Positions 24,901 through 36,400 of a stretch of DNA of 64,000 nucleotides are shown piece by piece. The stretch lies in the NCBI GenBank assembly GCA_033762815.1, contig JANRLF010000004.1, positions 550,240 to 614,239 of the forward strand, given 5' to 3'. Below the pieces are notes generated by a model, which saw nothing but the letters and a program-made list of their open reading frames with translations, searched no databases and was not told the origin of the DNA. Within the stretch, counting starts at the first letter, position 1. Each line of letters starts with the position of its first letter. The position numbers were made by a program, and so were the translations under genes. Origin of the DNA: JANRLF01 sp033762815 (GTDB lineage Bacteria > Bacteroidota > Bacteroidia > Chitinophagales > CAIOSU01).

Positions 24901-26424
24901 ATGTTTGATAAAATAAAGTATGACCTGCCTGCTGGTTTGGTTGTATTTCTGGTGGCCCTGCCACTTTGCCTGGGGATAGCGCTTGCATCGGGCGCGCCTA
25001 TGTTTTCTGGCATCATTGCCGGCATTGTTGGCGGTATCGTAATAGGTTCGCTTAGTGGCTCTCAGGTCAGCGTCAGTGGCCCTGCGGCTGGGCTTACCGC
25101 TATTGTATATACAGCTATTACGGAATTAGGCGGCGCCTTTGACGTTTTCATCTTGGCAGTATTTATCGCTGGTGGCATCCAGTTGCTGCTGGGGGTGGTG
25201 AGAGCAGGCATCATAGCCCATTATTTTCCTTCATCCGTCATTAAGGGCATGTTGGCTGCCATTGGCTTAATCCTGATATTGAAACAATTACCGTATGCCA
25301 TAGGATATGGGGAAGCCGAAGGCAAATGGGCAATTGAACGCATCATTGTCGCCATTGAGAACATTGCCCCAGGAGCCGTTATCATTAGTTTGGTTTCATT
25401 GGCTATCCTCATTCTATGGGAAAGGCCCTTCCTGAAACAATATACTTTTTTCAAATTGTTTCCAGGAGCTTTGGCGGTAGTGCTCTTGGGCATCGCCATT
25501 AATGCCCTATACCATGCTTATTTTCCACCATTGGGTTTGCTGGAACATGAGTTGGTAGCCTTGCCAAAAGCTGGTTCGATAAAAGAGTTTTCATCTTTCT
25601 TGACGCTACCTAAATTTGATCAAATTGGAAACTTCCAAGTGTGGCAAACGGCCATCACCTTAGCAATTGTGGCTAGTTTGGAAAGCTTGCTGAGCATTGA
25701 AGCGGCTGATAAATTGGCGCAAAATGGCCATGTGACACCAGCTAACCAAGAGCTCAGGGCCCAAGGTATCGGCAACATGATAAGTGGGCTTATTGGCGGA
25801 TTGCCCATTACAGCCGTAATCGTACGTAGCTCCGCCAATATTCAGGCCGGTGGCAAAACCAAGGTTTCGGCTATTTTTCACGGCATACTACTGTTAGTGT
25901 GCGTGGCATTTATTCCCGGCTTGCTCAATCTTATTCCATTGCCTTCACTGGCGGTGGTATTGATTTTCATCGGCTATAAATTGGCCAAAATCAGCCTTTT
26001 CAGGGAAATGTACCGGCAAGGTTGGGCACAGTTTGTTCCTTTTGTAGTAACCATAACAGCAATCCTTTTCTCCGACTTGTTAATGGGCATAGGAATAGGG
26101 ATGGTTTTTGCCATATTTTATATTTTACGCGACAATTACCGCACGCCCTATTTTTACCACAAGCAAGACAACCCATCTAGCGAAGTGGTGACTTTGGAAC
26201 TCTCCGAACATGTCAGCTTCCTTAACAAAGCCAGTGTACTACTGACTTTGGACGAGCTGAAGGAAGGTTCGAAAGTAATCATTGATGGAAGCCGCAATGT
26301 GCAAATCGACCACGACGTAAAAGAGATTATTGCTGAATTTCTCCAAAAATCGAAAGAAAGAAATATTCAAGTTCAAACAGTTAATCTTGACCTAAACGGG
26401 ATAGAACCCCCAAAAGGCCATTAA
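24901..26424 (+). CDS. SulP-family anion (probably bicarbonate) transporter with STAS domain
   Basis: A 507-residue inner-membrane transporter. The SulP core has 12 or so membrane segments, opening with YDLPAGLVVFLVALPLCLGI and GAPMFSGIIAGIVGGIVIGS then GSQVSVSGPAAGLTAIV, with later ESLLSIEAADKLA and GLPITAVIVRSSANIQAGGK segments. The last 85 or so residues form a STAS domain (VVTLELSEHVSFLNKASVLL; VIIDGSRNVQIDHDVKEII). SulP proteins carry sulfate, bicarbonate or other anions. The carbonic anhydrase gene 11 bases downstream strongly suggests bicarbonate or a CO2/bicarbonate-linked role. A well-spaced promoter precedes it. Confidence 0.92.
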   Translation: MFDKIKYDLPAGLVVFLVALPLCLGIALASGAPMFSGIIAGIVGGIVIGSLSGSQVSVSGPAAGLTAIVYTAITELGGAFDVFILAVFIAGGIQLLLGVVRAGIIAHYFPSSVIKGMLAAIGLILILKQLPYAIGYGEAEGKWAIERIIVAIENIAPGAVIISLVSLAILILWERPFLKQYTFFKLFPGALAVVLLGIAINALYHAYFPPLGLLEHELVALPKAGSIKEFSSFLTLPKFDQIGNFQVWQTAITLAIVASLESLLSIEAADKLAQNGHVTPANQELRAQGIGNMISGLIGGLPITAVIVRSSANIQAGGKTKVSAIFHGILLLVCVAFIPGLLNLIPLPSLAVVLIFIGYKLAKISLFREMYRQGWAQFVPFVVTITAILFSDLLMGIGIGMVFAIFYILRDNYRTPYFYHKQDNPSSEVVTLELSEHVSFLNKASVLLTLDELKEGSKVIIDGSRNVQIDHDVKEIIAEFLQKSKERNIQVQTVNLDLNGIEPPKGH

Positions 26425-26435
26425 AAACACAAAAT

Positions 26436-27092
26436 ATGAAACAGAGCTATATGAGGCTTATTGAAGGCAATGCTACATGGGCCGCAGAAAAACTGAAAAT
26501 GGATCCAGAATACTTTAGGAACCAGGCAAAGGAACAGAAGCCGGAATTTCTATGGATAGGTTGTTCCGATAGCCGTGTACCTGATATTGAAATTACGCAC
26601 ACCCAGCCCGGTGAAATATTTACGCACCGCAATATTGCCAACATGGTAGTGCACTCCGACTTTAATTGCATGAGTGTGTTGCAATACGGTGTGGAAGTGT
26701 TGAAAGTGAAGCACATTATCGTATGCGGGCACTATGGATGCGGAGGTGTATTGACGGCTATGCAGAACAATTATCATGGCTTGGTAAACAAATGGCTGCG
26801 TTACATAAAAGACGTATATGCAAAGAACAGCCAGGAGTTGGAAGCAATTGAAGACCACAAACAGCGGGCCGATAGGCTTGTGGAATTGAATGTTATCGAG
26901 CAAGTACACAACCTGGCCAAAACCTCCATAGTACAGAAAGCTTGGAAAAACCGCAGCTTGCAAATCCATGGGTGGGTATATGGTATGGACACCGGCTTGA
27001 TAAAAGACCTGAACTGTATGATGGACGAATTGAATGATTTGGAGCCAATTTTCCGATACAACTTTGATAATGTACCAGAGATGCAGCGTTAA
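26436..27092 (+). CDS. can: Beta-class carbonic anhydrase
   Basis: A 218-residue beta-carbonic anhydrase that interconverts CO2 and bicarbonate. Zinc ligands are Cys43 in WIGCSDSRVP, His99 and Cys102 in VCGHYGCGGV; the Asp45/Arg47 dyad of the same motif is also intact. The THRNIANMV segment is typical. Length agrees with the prokaryotic beta class (about 200-230). It forms a two-gene operon with the SulP transporter, ending in a strong terminator 33 bases past the stop. Together they would supply or balance bicarbonate for carboxylating enzymes or pH control. Confidence 0.95.
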   Translation: MKQSYMRLIEGNATWAAEKLKMDPEYFRNQAKEQKPEFLWIGCSDSRVPDIEITHTQPGEIFTHRNIANMVVHSDFNCMSVLQYGVEVLKVKHIIVCGHYGCGGVLTAMQNNYHGLVNKWLRYIKDVYAKNSQELEAIEDHKQRADRLVELNVIEQVHNLAKTSIVQKAWKNRSLQIHGWVYGMDTGLIKDLNCMMDELNDLEPIFRYNFDNVPEMQR

Positions 27093-27125
27093 TAAAATGC
27101 GCTCTTCATGGAAAATGTATTCCTA

Positions 27126-27159
27126 AACAAAGCCCGGTAAGTGCCGGGCTTTGTTTTTT
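27126..27159 (+). terminator. Rho-independent terminator after carbonic anhydrase
   Basis: AACAAAGCCCGG (27126-27137) pairs perfectly with CCGGGCTTTGTT (27144-27155), 12 bp around a six-base loop, and runs into TTTTTT. Confidence 0.93.
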
Positions 27160-27258
27160 AATCGATAATTAATACTGGATTTTTGCCCCATAAACTACGC
27201 ATAAACACTTAGCCTAAAAATAAATTACCCGCCATATTGAAGTTACATGCCAGCAATT

Positions 27259-27290
27259 TTGCCCTTGCTGCCAACCGCCGTGTAACTTTC
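27259..27290 (+). promoter_or_regulatory. Weak promoter candidate before the giant PKD protein
   Basis: TTG (27259-27261), 21 bases, TAACTTTC (27283-27290), one mismatch from TAnnTTTG. It would leave a leader of about 130 bases that includes a GCCTTG/CAAGGC hairpin (27336-27353) and a purine-rich aggaaagaaaggaag before the start. The rest of 27160-27429 holds no gene. Confidence 0.3.
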
Positions 27291-27429
27291 CCCTTTCGCC
27301 TGCGTAATACCTTCACGACAATAGCTTAGTGATACGCCTTGACCAAACAAGGCCCCTGAGAAAACGAGCGAGAGAGCAATTGTCACAACCGATCAAACTA
27401 GATCATTAGGAAAGAAAGGAAGTGAAGAT

Positions 27430-30400
27430 ATGAAAGTCGTTTACTCGCGTTTGGCACTATTGCTATTGCTGTTGGTTCAGTCTGTTGTTTACGGACAACT
27501 AAATGCAGATTTCAATACTACTACTACCAGTGGCTGTAGCCCTTTGGTAGTCAATTTTATGGATGCCTCCACTGGCAGCCCCACTGCATGGCGATGGGAT
27601 TTTGGCAACGGCAACACTTCCGTTCAGCAAAATGCGGCGGCAGCTTACCTTAGCCCCGGCCAATATACCGTTAAATTAGTAGTGAGCAACGCATCAGGAG
27701 CCGATTCAGTAGTACGTACCCAATTGATTACGGTGTTCCAAGATCCGGTAGCAAACTTGAGGGCCAGCGATACCATAGGATGCTTTCCGAAGTCGATACA
27801 ATTTACCGATTTGAGCGTACCCGGCAGCGCCCCCATTGTTTCATGGATATGGGATTTTGGCGATGGTACTACCTCAACCCAACAAAACCCTAACCATACC
27901 TACACCGGTAGTGGCACTTATAGTGTCGTTTTATTGATACGCGATGCCAATGGTTGCACTGGCAGAATCAGCTTGAACAACTACATTCGCATCAGTGCCC
28001 AGCCAACGGCAGCATTCACGGCTGCCCCCACTGCAGCATGTTCCGCACCTTTAACCGTAAACTTTAGCAATACCTCCACAGGTACCAATTTGAGCTATGA
28101 CTGGAGTTTTGGCGATGGAAGTACTTCGAACGCGCAAAACCCTTCCCATACTTACACTAGTTTGGGCGCATATACTGTTTCATTGACCGTCAGTGCTCCC
28201 GGGGGCTGCACCAATACCCTTACCCGCAACAATTATATCACTTTGGCCAATTTCAATGCCGACTTTAGTGTAAACAGAACCACGGGTTGCGTTGGCACCA
28301 ATTTTAATTTTACTGACCTATCCAGCCCAGGCCCTAGTTCATGGACCTGGAATTTTGGCGATGGGGGGAGCAGTACTTCCAGAAATCCTTCACATAGCTA
28401 CAGTACACCGGGCACCTATACCGTTACCTTAACCGCAAGGAATGGAGGTAGTTGTGCCGATACGGAAGTTAAAACAGCTTTGATAACCGTTACCGCTTCG
28501 CCAACAGTAAATTTTACCGCAGATACTACCCGCGCTTGTAGTACACCATTCACGGTAAACTTTACCAATACTTCGACTTCATCAGCAGGAAGTACTTATT
28601 TATGGACTTTTGGCGATGGCGGTACTTCTACCGATGAAAATCCGACCCATACTTACACTGCAACAGGAAACTACACCGTGCGCTTGACCGTAACCGATGG
28701 TGGCTGCAGCCAGACCCGCACCCGCAACAATTACATACAAATTACCCCTCCTACCGCCCAATTCGCATCCAGTGGCAGAAGGGGCTGTATTCCTTTAACG
28801 GTAGCCTTTAGAGATTCCAGTACTTCCACTTATCCTACCGTTGCATGGGAATGGACTTTCGGCGATGGCAGCACTTCTACTGACCAAAATCCTACCCATA
28901 CCTATACGGCAACTGGCGATTATGACGTAAGCTTGGTAATTACCAATGACAGGGGCTGCACGGATACCTTGTTGATTCCACAATACGTTGAAGCAGGCGA
29001 ACCACCCGTGGTCAACTTCTTTGGCAACCCCACCTCTTCTTGTTTATTTGAACCCATTGACTTTATTGACTCCTCATCTATCAATGGCGACCAATGGTTT
29101 TGGGATTTTGGAGACGGCGGAACCAGCTTCGACCAAAGCCCTAGTTACACCTATGGCGATACGGGAATTTTTACCGTGACATTGATAGTGGGCGACAATG
29201 GCTGCTACGATACCCTGATAAGGGACAATTACATTCAGATATTCCCTCCCGATGCCCGTTTTGACCCAGTTTACAATTGTGCCGACCCCTATACGGTTAC
29301 TTTTAGCAATAACTCCTTGGGTGGCCATATTTGGACTTGGTCATTTGGCGATGGCGATAGCTCCGTTGATTATTCCCCCACCCATACGTTCGCTGCTACC
29401 GGCAGTTATGATGTGGTACTCTTTGTGGAAGACACCATAGGGGGCTGTATCGATAGCCAATCGACCCGGATTACCATTACCGACCCGTTGGCAGATTTCT
29501 CCGCACCGGTGTTGGCAGGTTGCCAAACGTTCAATGCCAGCTTCAGTTCGGCCGGTTCTGTGGACGCCGCCAGCTATATTTGGGATTTCGGTGACGGCGG
29601 GTTCACTTCAGCGCAAAACCCGACCCACCCGTATGCCAATACAGGCACCTATACGGTTAGCCTAATCGTAACCGATATACACGGCTGCAGCGATACTTTA
29701 GTACGCCCCGATTACATTACCGTTTGGGGTGCAGTAGCCTACTTTAGTGCAGATACTTTTACGGGCTGTACCCCGCTTACAGTAGCTTACTCGGACAGTT
29801 CTTACTCCATTGGCGGTACCATCAATTACTGGCGTTGGAACTTGGGCAATGGGGATACCTCTTTGCTTCAAAATCCTTCTTCTACCTATAGTATACCAGG
29901 CAATTATACCATATCGCTCACCGTACGCGATGATAATGGTTGCCAAGGCACTTTAAACAGAACCAATTTCATTTATCCTACTTATCCGTTCCCAGCATTC
30001 ACCGCCCCTACTACCAATGTTTGCTTAGGTTCGGCTGCAAGCTTCACCAATAACTCTGTGGGTTCGGGGCTTAGTTACAAATGGTACTTTGGCGATGGTG
30101 ATAGCTCCACCCTAGCCAATCCTAGCCACGTATATGCCGACACTGGCCGCTATACGGTAAGCCTATTCGTGACCGATATCAACGGTTGCGATAGCTCCAT
30201 CGTTAGGAACAACTATATCTGGGTGGTGGAACCACACGCCAACTTCAGCATGGACACCACTTGGGCAAACTGCCCGCCATTACAGGTCAATTTTACCGAC
30301 CTTTCAACAGACAGTATCGTTGCCTGGGAATACCATTTCGGCGATGGCCAGGTGGCTCGATTGAAAAACCCTTCACACATATACAATCGCCCGGGTACCT

Positions 30401-33400
30401 TTATCCCTTACCTTATAGTAACCAACTTTGCGGGCTGTAAGGATACCGTGTACACGGATACGATTGAGATATTGGGCCCTACCGGAACGTTCAACTTTAC
30501 CCAACCTACGGTTTGTGCGCCTTTCAATATCGATTTCTTTGCAATTGGCACCAATAATGTGGCCCAATATGTTTGGGACTTTGGCGATGGCAATGTATGG
30601 GTGGACGATGATACCACTGCCCACTTGTACACTTTGGCTGGAACTTATAACCCAGTCATGATTTTACGTGATTCCATGGGCTGTACCATTTCCGTACCCA
30701 CCCCAAGGCCCATCACTGCTACTACCATTACGGCGGGTTACACCCAAGGCACCACCTTCCTTTGCGAAAGGGGCAGTGTATCGTTCACCGACCAATCTAT
30801 CGGCTCACCGGCCATCAGCACTTGGTCTTGGAACTTTGGCGACGGCGGCACCAGCAGCTTGCGCAACCCTACCCATTTCTATAGCACACCTGGAGTTTAT
30901 ACTGTTACCTTGATCATTGCCAACGCATCAGGTTGTAGGGATACGATTGTAAAACCCAACCTAGTGACGGTTGACCCAGGGCCAAGAGCAGCATTCAGCA
31001 TGGCAGATTCCGCCGTGTGTTTCCCTGAAGAAATCTTTTTTACCGACCGCTCCGTATCCGATAGCACCATTATCAATTGGGCATGGAACTTTGGTGATGG
31101 CCGTACGGACACCCGTCGCAACCCTAGCCATATTTATACCCTACCCGGAACCTACAATGTCACCCTTATCGTAACTACCACCAGCGGCTGTAAGGATACC
31201 GCCACATTGCCAGTAACCATTTATGCATTGCCAGTAGCAGATGCGGGCAGCAACCAACCGCTTTGTATTGGAAGCAGCCTACAGCTGAATGCCAGTGGAG
31301 GTGTAAGTTACCAATGGTCGCCTGCCACGGCATTGAGCGCTACCAATATTGCCAATCCTATGGCTAACCCAACAGTAAGCACCACTTATTCCGTAATAGT
31401 TACCGATTCCAACGGCTGTCGCTCAACTGACAGTATGCGCATTACGGTAAACCCGCTTCCTACGCCTGTAATGTCGCCGGATACATTTATTTGTTTAGGC
31501 GCTTCCACCCCCATTAGGGCTGCCGGCGGCCTAAGCTATGCTTGGTCAGGTGCAGGCTTAAGCAGCAATAACATTGCTAACCCCATTGCTACACCTATTG
31601 TCAATACAACCTATACCGTAACTGTTACCGATGGAAATGGTTGCCAAAACACGGGTACCACCCGCGTGGGCATTTATCCTTTGCCAGTAGTGACTACGTC
31701 AAATGATACGGCTGTGTGTATCGGTCAATCAGCAAACTTAAGCGCATCAGGTGGCATTGGCTATGCTTGGACACCCACCTTGGGATTGAACAATGCCAAC
31801 ATTGCCAACCCAGTAACTGCTACTACTATCAGTACTGTCTATACGGTACTTGTGACCGATGCGAATGGTTGCCAAAACCGTGACTCGGTAAGCGTTCGTA
31901 TCAACCCATTACCCATATTGACCATTTCACCCGATACGGCTATTTGCTTGAATGGCAATACCCAATTACAAGCAGGTGGTGGGCTGAGCTATTTCTGGTC
32001 GCCGAGCAGTTATATTACCCGCGTGGATATTGCCGACCCATTCGTTTACCCCATAAGCACTACTACTTATACCGTGGTGGTGACTGACAGCAATGGTTGT
32101 GTGAACGATACCAATGTAACCATAACCGTCCATCCTTTGCCAGTACCCGTTTTGTCACCAGATACAGCCATTTGTATTGGTGGTTCGGCCCAGTTAAGGG
32201 CATCAGGGGGCATTGGCTATATATGGTCAGGTGCCAATTTGAGCAATCGTTACATCGCCAATCCTATCGCCACGCCAACTGTAACGGGTTACTATTCGGT
32301 AACGGTAATCGATGCCAACGGCTGCGCCAATAGCGATTCCGTGTTGGTAACTGTCAATCCGCTTCCCTCACCAGTGTTGTCCAATGACACAGCCATTTGC
32401 TTTGGCGAGACCGCCCAACTACAGGCCGCTGGTGGTATCAATTATCAATGGACCCCAGCTACCGGCTTGAACAATGCCAACGTTGCCAATCCATTGGCTA
32501 ACCCCAGCACCAGCACCACTTATCAAGTAATGATTACTGACGGCAATGGCTGTGTAAACACCGATACCGTGCATGTGCATATCAATCCGCTACCAATACC
32601 CATCATATCACCCGATACGGCTATTTGCTTCAATGGCAATGCACAATTGTCCGCTGGTGGTGGGGTGAGCTATCTATGGTCGCCTGGCACGTATATCACC
32701 AATGTCAATATCGTCAATCCATTTGTATATCCCGTTGCCACTACTACCTATACCGTATTAGTAACCGATAGCAACGGTTGCAGACAAGACACTAACGTTA
32801 CCGTTACGGTCAATCCTTTGCCTAATCCAATCTTATCGCCCGATACGGCTATTTGCATCGGCAATTCGGTTCGTTTGAGCGCATCTGGTGGTATTGCTTA
32901 TGTATGGTCAGGTGCGGGTTTAAGCAATCAATACGTTGCCAATCCTATTGCCACGCCTACTGCAACGGGTTACTATGCCGTTACGGTTACTGATGCCAAT
33001 GGCTGCCGCAACAACGATTCACTGTTGATTACCGTCAATCCTCTTCCCGTTGCTTTAGTTTCACCTGATACTGCTATCTGTATTGGCCAGTCAGCCAACT
33101 TATCCGCAAGGGGTGGAACCAGCTATGTATGGTCGCCAGCCAGCGGCTTGAGCAATGCGAATATAGCTAATCCAGTGGCCTCCCCTACTGTTACTACGGT
33201 ATATACCGTTCAGGTAACCGATGCCAATGGTTGCAGCAATAATGCAAGCGTGAGGGTTACCGTAAATCCCCTGCCTGTACCCACCATCAGTGCCGATACT
33301 GCTTTCTGTGCAGGGGGCAATGCCCAATTACGTGCGGGCGGTGGCACCAGCTACCAATGGTCGCCGACTAGTTATATTACCAATATTAACATAGCCAATC

Positions 33401-36400
33401 CTTTTGTGTATCCAATAGCTACCACCACTTACACAGTAACCGTAACCGATGCCAATGGCTGTAAGAACGATACCAGCGTAACAGTGACCGTCCACCCCAT
33501 TCCAGTGCCTGTAGTAAGTAACGATACCGCCATATGTACAGGTCAAAGCGTGACTTTGCAGGCCAACGGTGGTGCCAGCTATCAATGGTCGCCAGCTATG
33601 GGTTTATCTTGTACCAATTGCCCTAACCCGGTGGCTAGTCCTAGTACCTCTACAGCATATATCGTGAGGGTAACCAGCGCATTTGGATGCATTGCCTACG
33701 ATACCGTGAATGTCGCCGTGAATAATATCCGTGCCTTCATTGGCTTGTCCGATACCGCGGCTTGCTCGCCAAGCATCATCTTCTTTAATGATTTGACGCT
33801 CGGCAGCGGGCAAGTGGCTACTACCACTTGGTACTTCGGCGATGGCGATACCAGCCACCAAGCCAACCCAAGCCATGTATATACTACACCGGGCAACTAT
33901 CAAGCAACATTGGTTGCCACCAGCAATCAAGGCTGTATCGATAGTAGCAGCAGGAACATAGTTATCCATCAGGTGCCGGTAACTGCAGGTAGCTACGATA
34001 CCACTATCTGTATGTACCAAAGCATTGGCTTGCAAGCTTCAGGCGGCATCAGCTACCAATGGACGCCTGCAATAGGCCTATCGGACAGTAGCATCGCCAA
34101 CCCTACGGCCAATCCACAAGATTCTACCCAATACTTGGTAACGGTAATGGATACCAACGGTTGCCAAAAAACGGATACCGTGAATGTATTCGTAAACCCA
34201 TTGCCTACGGTTTCCATTGTTGCCCAGCAAGCAATTTGCTATGGAGGCAGCACCCAGTTGCAAGCCAGCGGTGGCGGCACCTACCAATGGAGCCCAATCG
34301 CAGGTCTGGATAGTGCCAACATTGCGAACCCTACGGCTTCACCTGATAGTTCTACCACCTACACCGTTTTAGTAACGGATACCAATGGTTGCCAAAACAG
34401 TGCCGATATCAACCTGACCGTTTACCAATTGCCAGGGGTGAAAATTTCAGCCGATACAGCTATTTGTTCAGGCGGTACTGCCAACCTATATGCATCGGGG
34501 GCAGCAAGTTACTTATGGTCACCTGCCAATAGCCTTGATTGCGATACTTGTGCTTTGGTAGCTGCTACTCCTGACTCCACCACTACTTATGTAGTAAGAT
34601 ACACTACGGTGCATGGTTGCCACCTATATGATTCCGTTACCGTAACGGTAAATGCCTTACCAGCTATTGTTGCCAGCAACGATACCCTTGTTTGCTTGGG
34701 TCAAAGTATTGCCCTGAGTGCCAGTGGTGGCAGCCAATATCAGTGGTCGCCCGCTTATGCACTAGCTTGCGATACCTGCGCAATCACTCTAGCGACCCCA
34801 TTGGTAGATACTACATATACCATACGTGTCACTACTTCGGCAGGGTGCAGTGCCAGTGATACTGTAAACGTCATTGTGCACCAAATACAGGCAGCATTCG
34901 CACAATCCGATAGCGTGGCATGTTCACCTGCCGATATCAAGTTCGATGACCTTTCCACCTCACAAAGTACCATCGGCTTATGGCAATGGAACTTTGGCGA
35001 TGGGTCAAACAGTGTGGTCCGCAATCCAATCCACCAATATGATACTACTGGGTTAATGCCAGTAAGCCTTGCCATTACGGATGACTTGGGTTGTAAGGAT
35101 ACCGCCTATAGCCAAGTGCGCTTGTTGCAAGCGCCTAACGCCAATGCTGGTCCTGACCTGGCAATATGTGCTGGTGCCAATACTATTTTGCAAGGTAGCG
35201 GCGGTGGCAGCTATCTATGGAACCTCGGAAACACCTTGAGCGATAGTACAATTGCCAATCCCGTTGCCCATCCTAGCCGCACTACCACTTACATTTTGAA
35301 CGTAACTGCGGCCAATGGCTGTACGGATAGGGATACCATGATATTGACCGTAAATGCATTGCCTGCGGCCAGCATCATCAGCCCGGTAACCGCTTGCGAG
35401 GGCGATACGCTACAACTATTGGCCAGCGGCGGCGGCACTTATAGCTGGACTCCTGCCCAAGTATTGAGCAACGCCACTATTGCCAACCCATTGTTTATTG
35501 CCGATACCAGCCGTAGCTTCATCGTGACCGTGACCAATGCCAACGGCTGTACCGATACGGACAGCGTATATATTACCATCAACAGCTTGCCAAATGTTGT
35601 GGTGAAAGGCAATACGGATATCTGCTTGGGCGAAAGCACCCAATTGCAGGTAGATGGCGGCAGCAGCTACTTATGGTTGCCCTCCACTGGATTGACTTGC
35701 AGCACTTGCCCCAATCCTTTGGCAACGCCTACCCAAGACATTACTTATGTAGTACTTACCAGCAATGGTATCTGTACCGACCATGATACCATCCATATCG
35801 CAGTACACGATATACCTACCGTAAACACGATTGGCAATGCCACCATTTGCGGCGGGACTGACATTGCCCTGACTACCACCGCTAGCGGTGCCGATAGCTA
35901 CACTTGGACCAATGGCAGCAGCTTGAACGATTCCACCTTGATGAGCCCAACCGCCAGCCCAAGCGTGGATACTTGGTACCGCATTACCGCCAGCAGTGCT
36001 TTCGGCTGCGAGGCTACGGACAGTGTTCTGATAAGGGTTGTTGACCATATTTCCATCCGCTTGAGCAATGATACCAGCATTTGCGCAGGCAATAGCGTTA
36101 CCCTAAGCGCGGAACTGCTGGGCGACAGCAGCTTGGCGAACAATATTACTTGGGGGCCCGCCAATGCTTTCAACGACTTACATGCTAGCACTCAAACGGT
36201 AAGCCCTGAAGTGAGCACCGATTATTATATCGTTGCTGGTGGCGGACAATGCCAACCCGATACGCAAACCATCAGGGTAAACATATTGCCTAGCCCCGAC
36301 GTTGACCTGGGTACCGACCGCAGGGTAGTACCGAATACCACCCTTACGCTCGATGCCAGCTCCAGCAGCAGCATTGCCCACTACCAGTGGCTGCCAGCGG

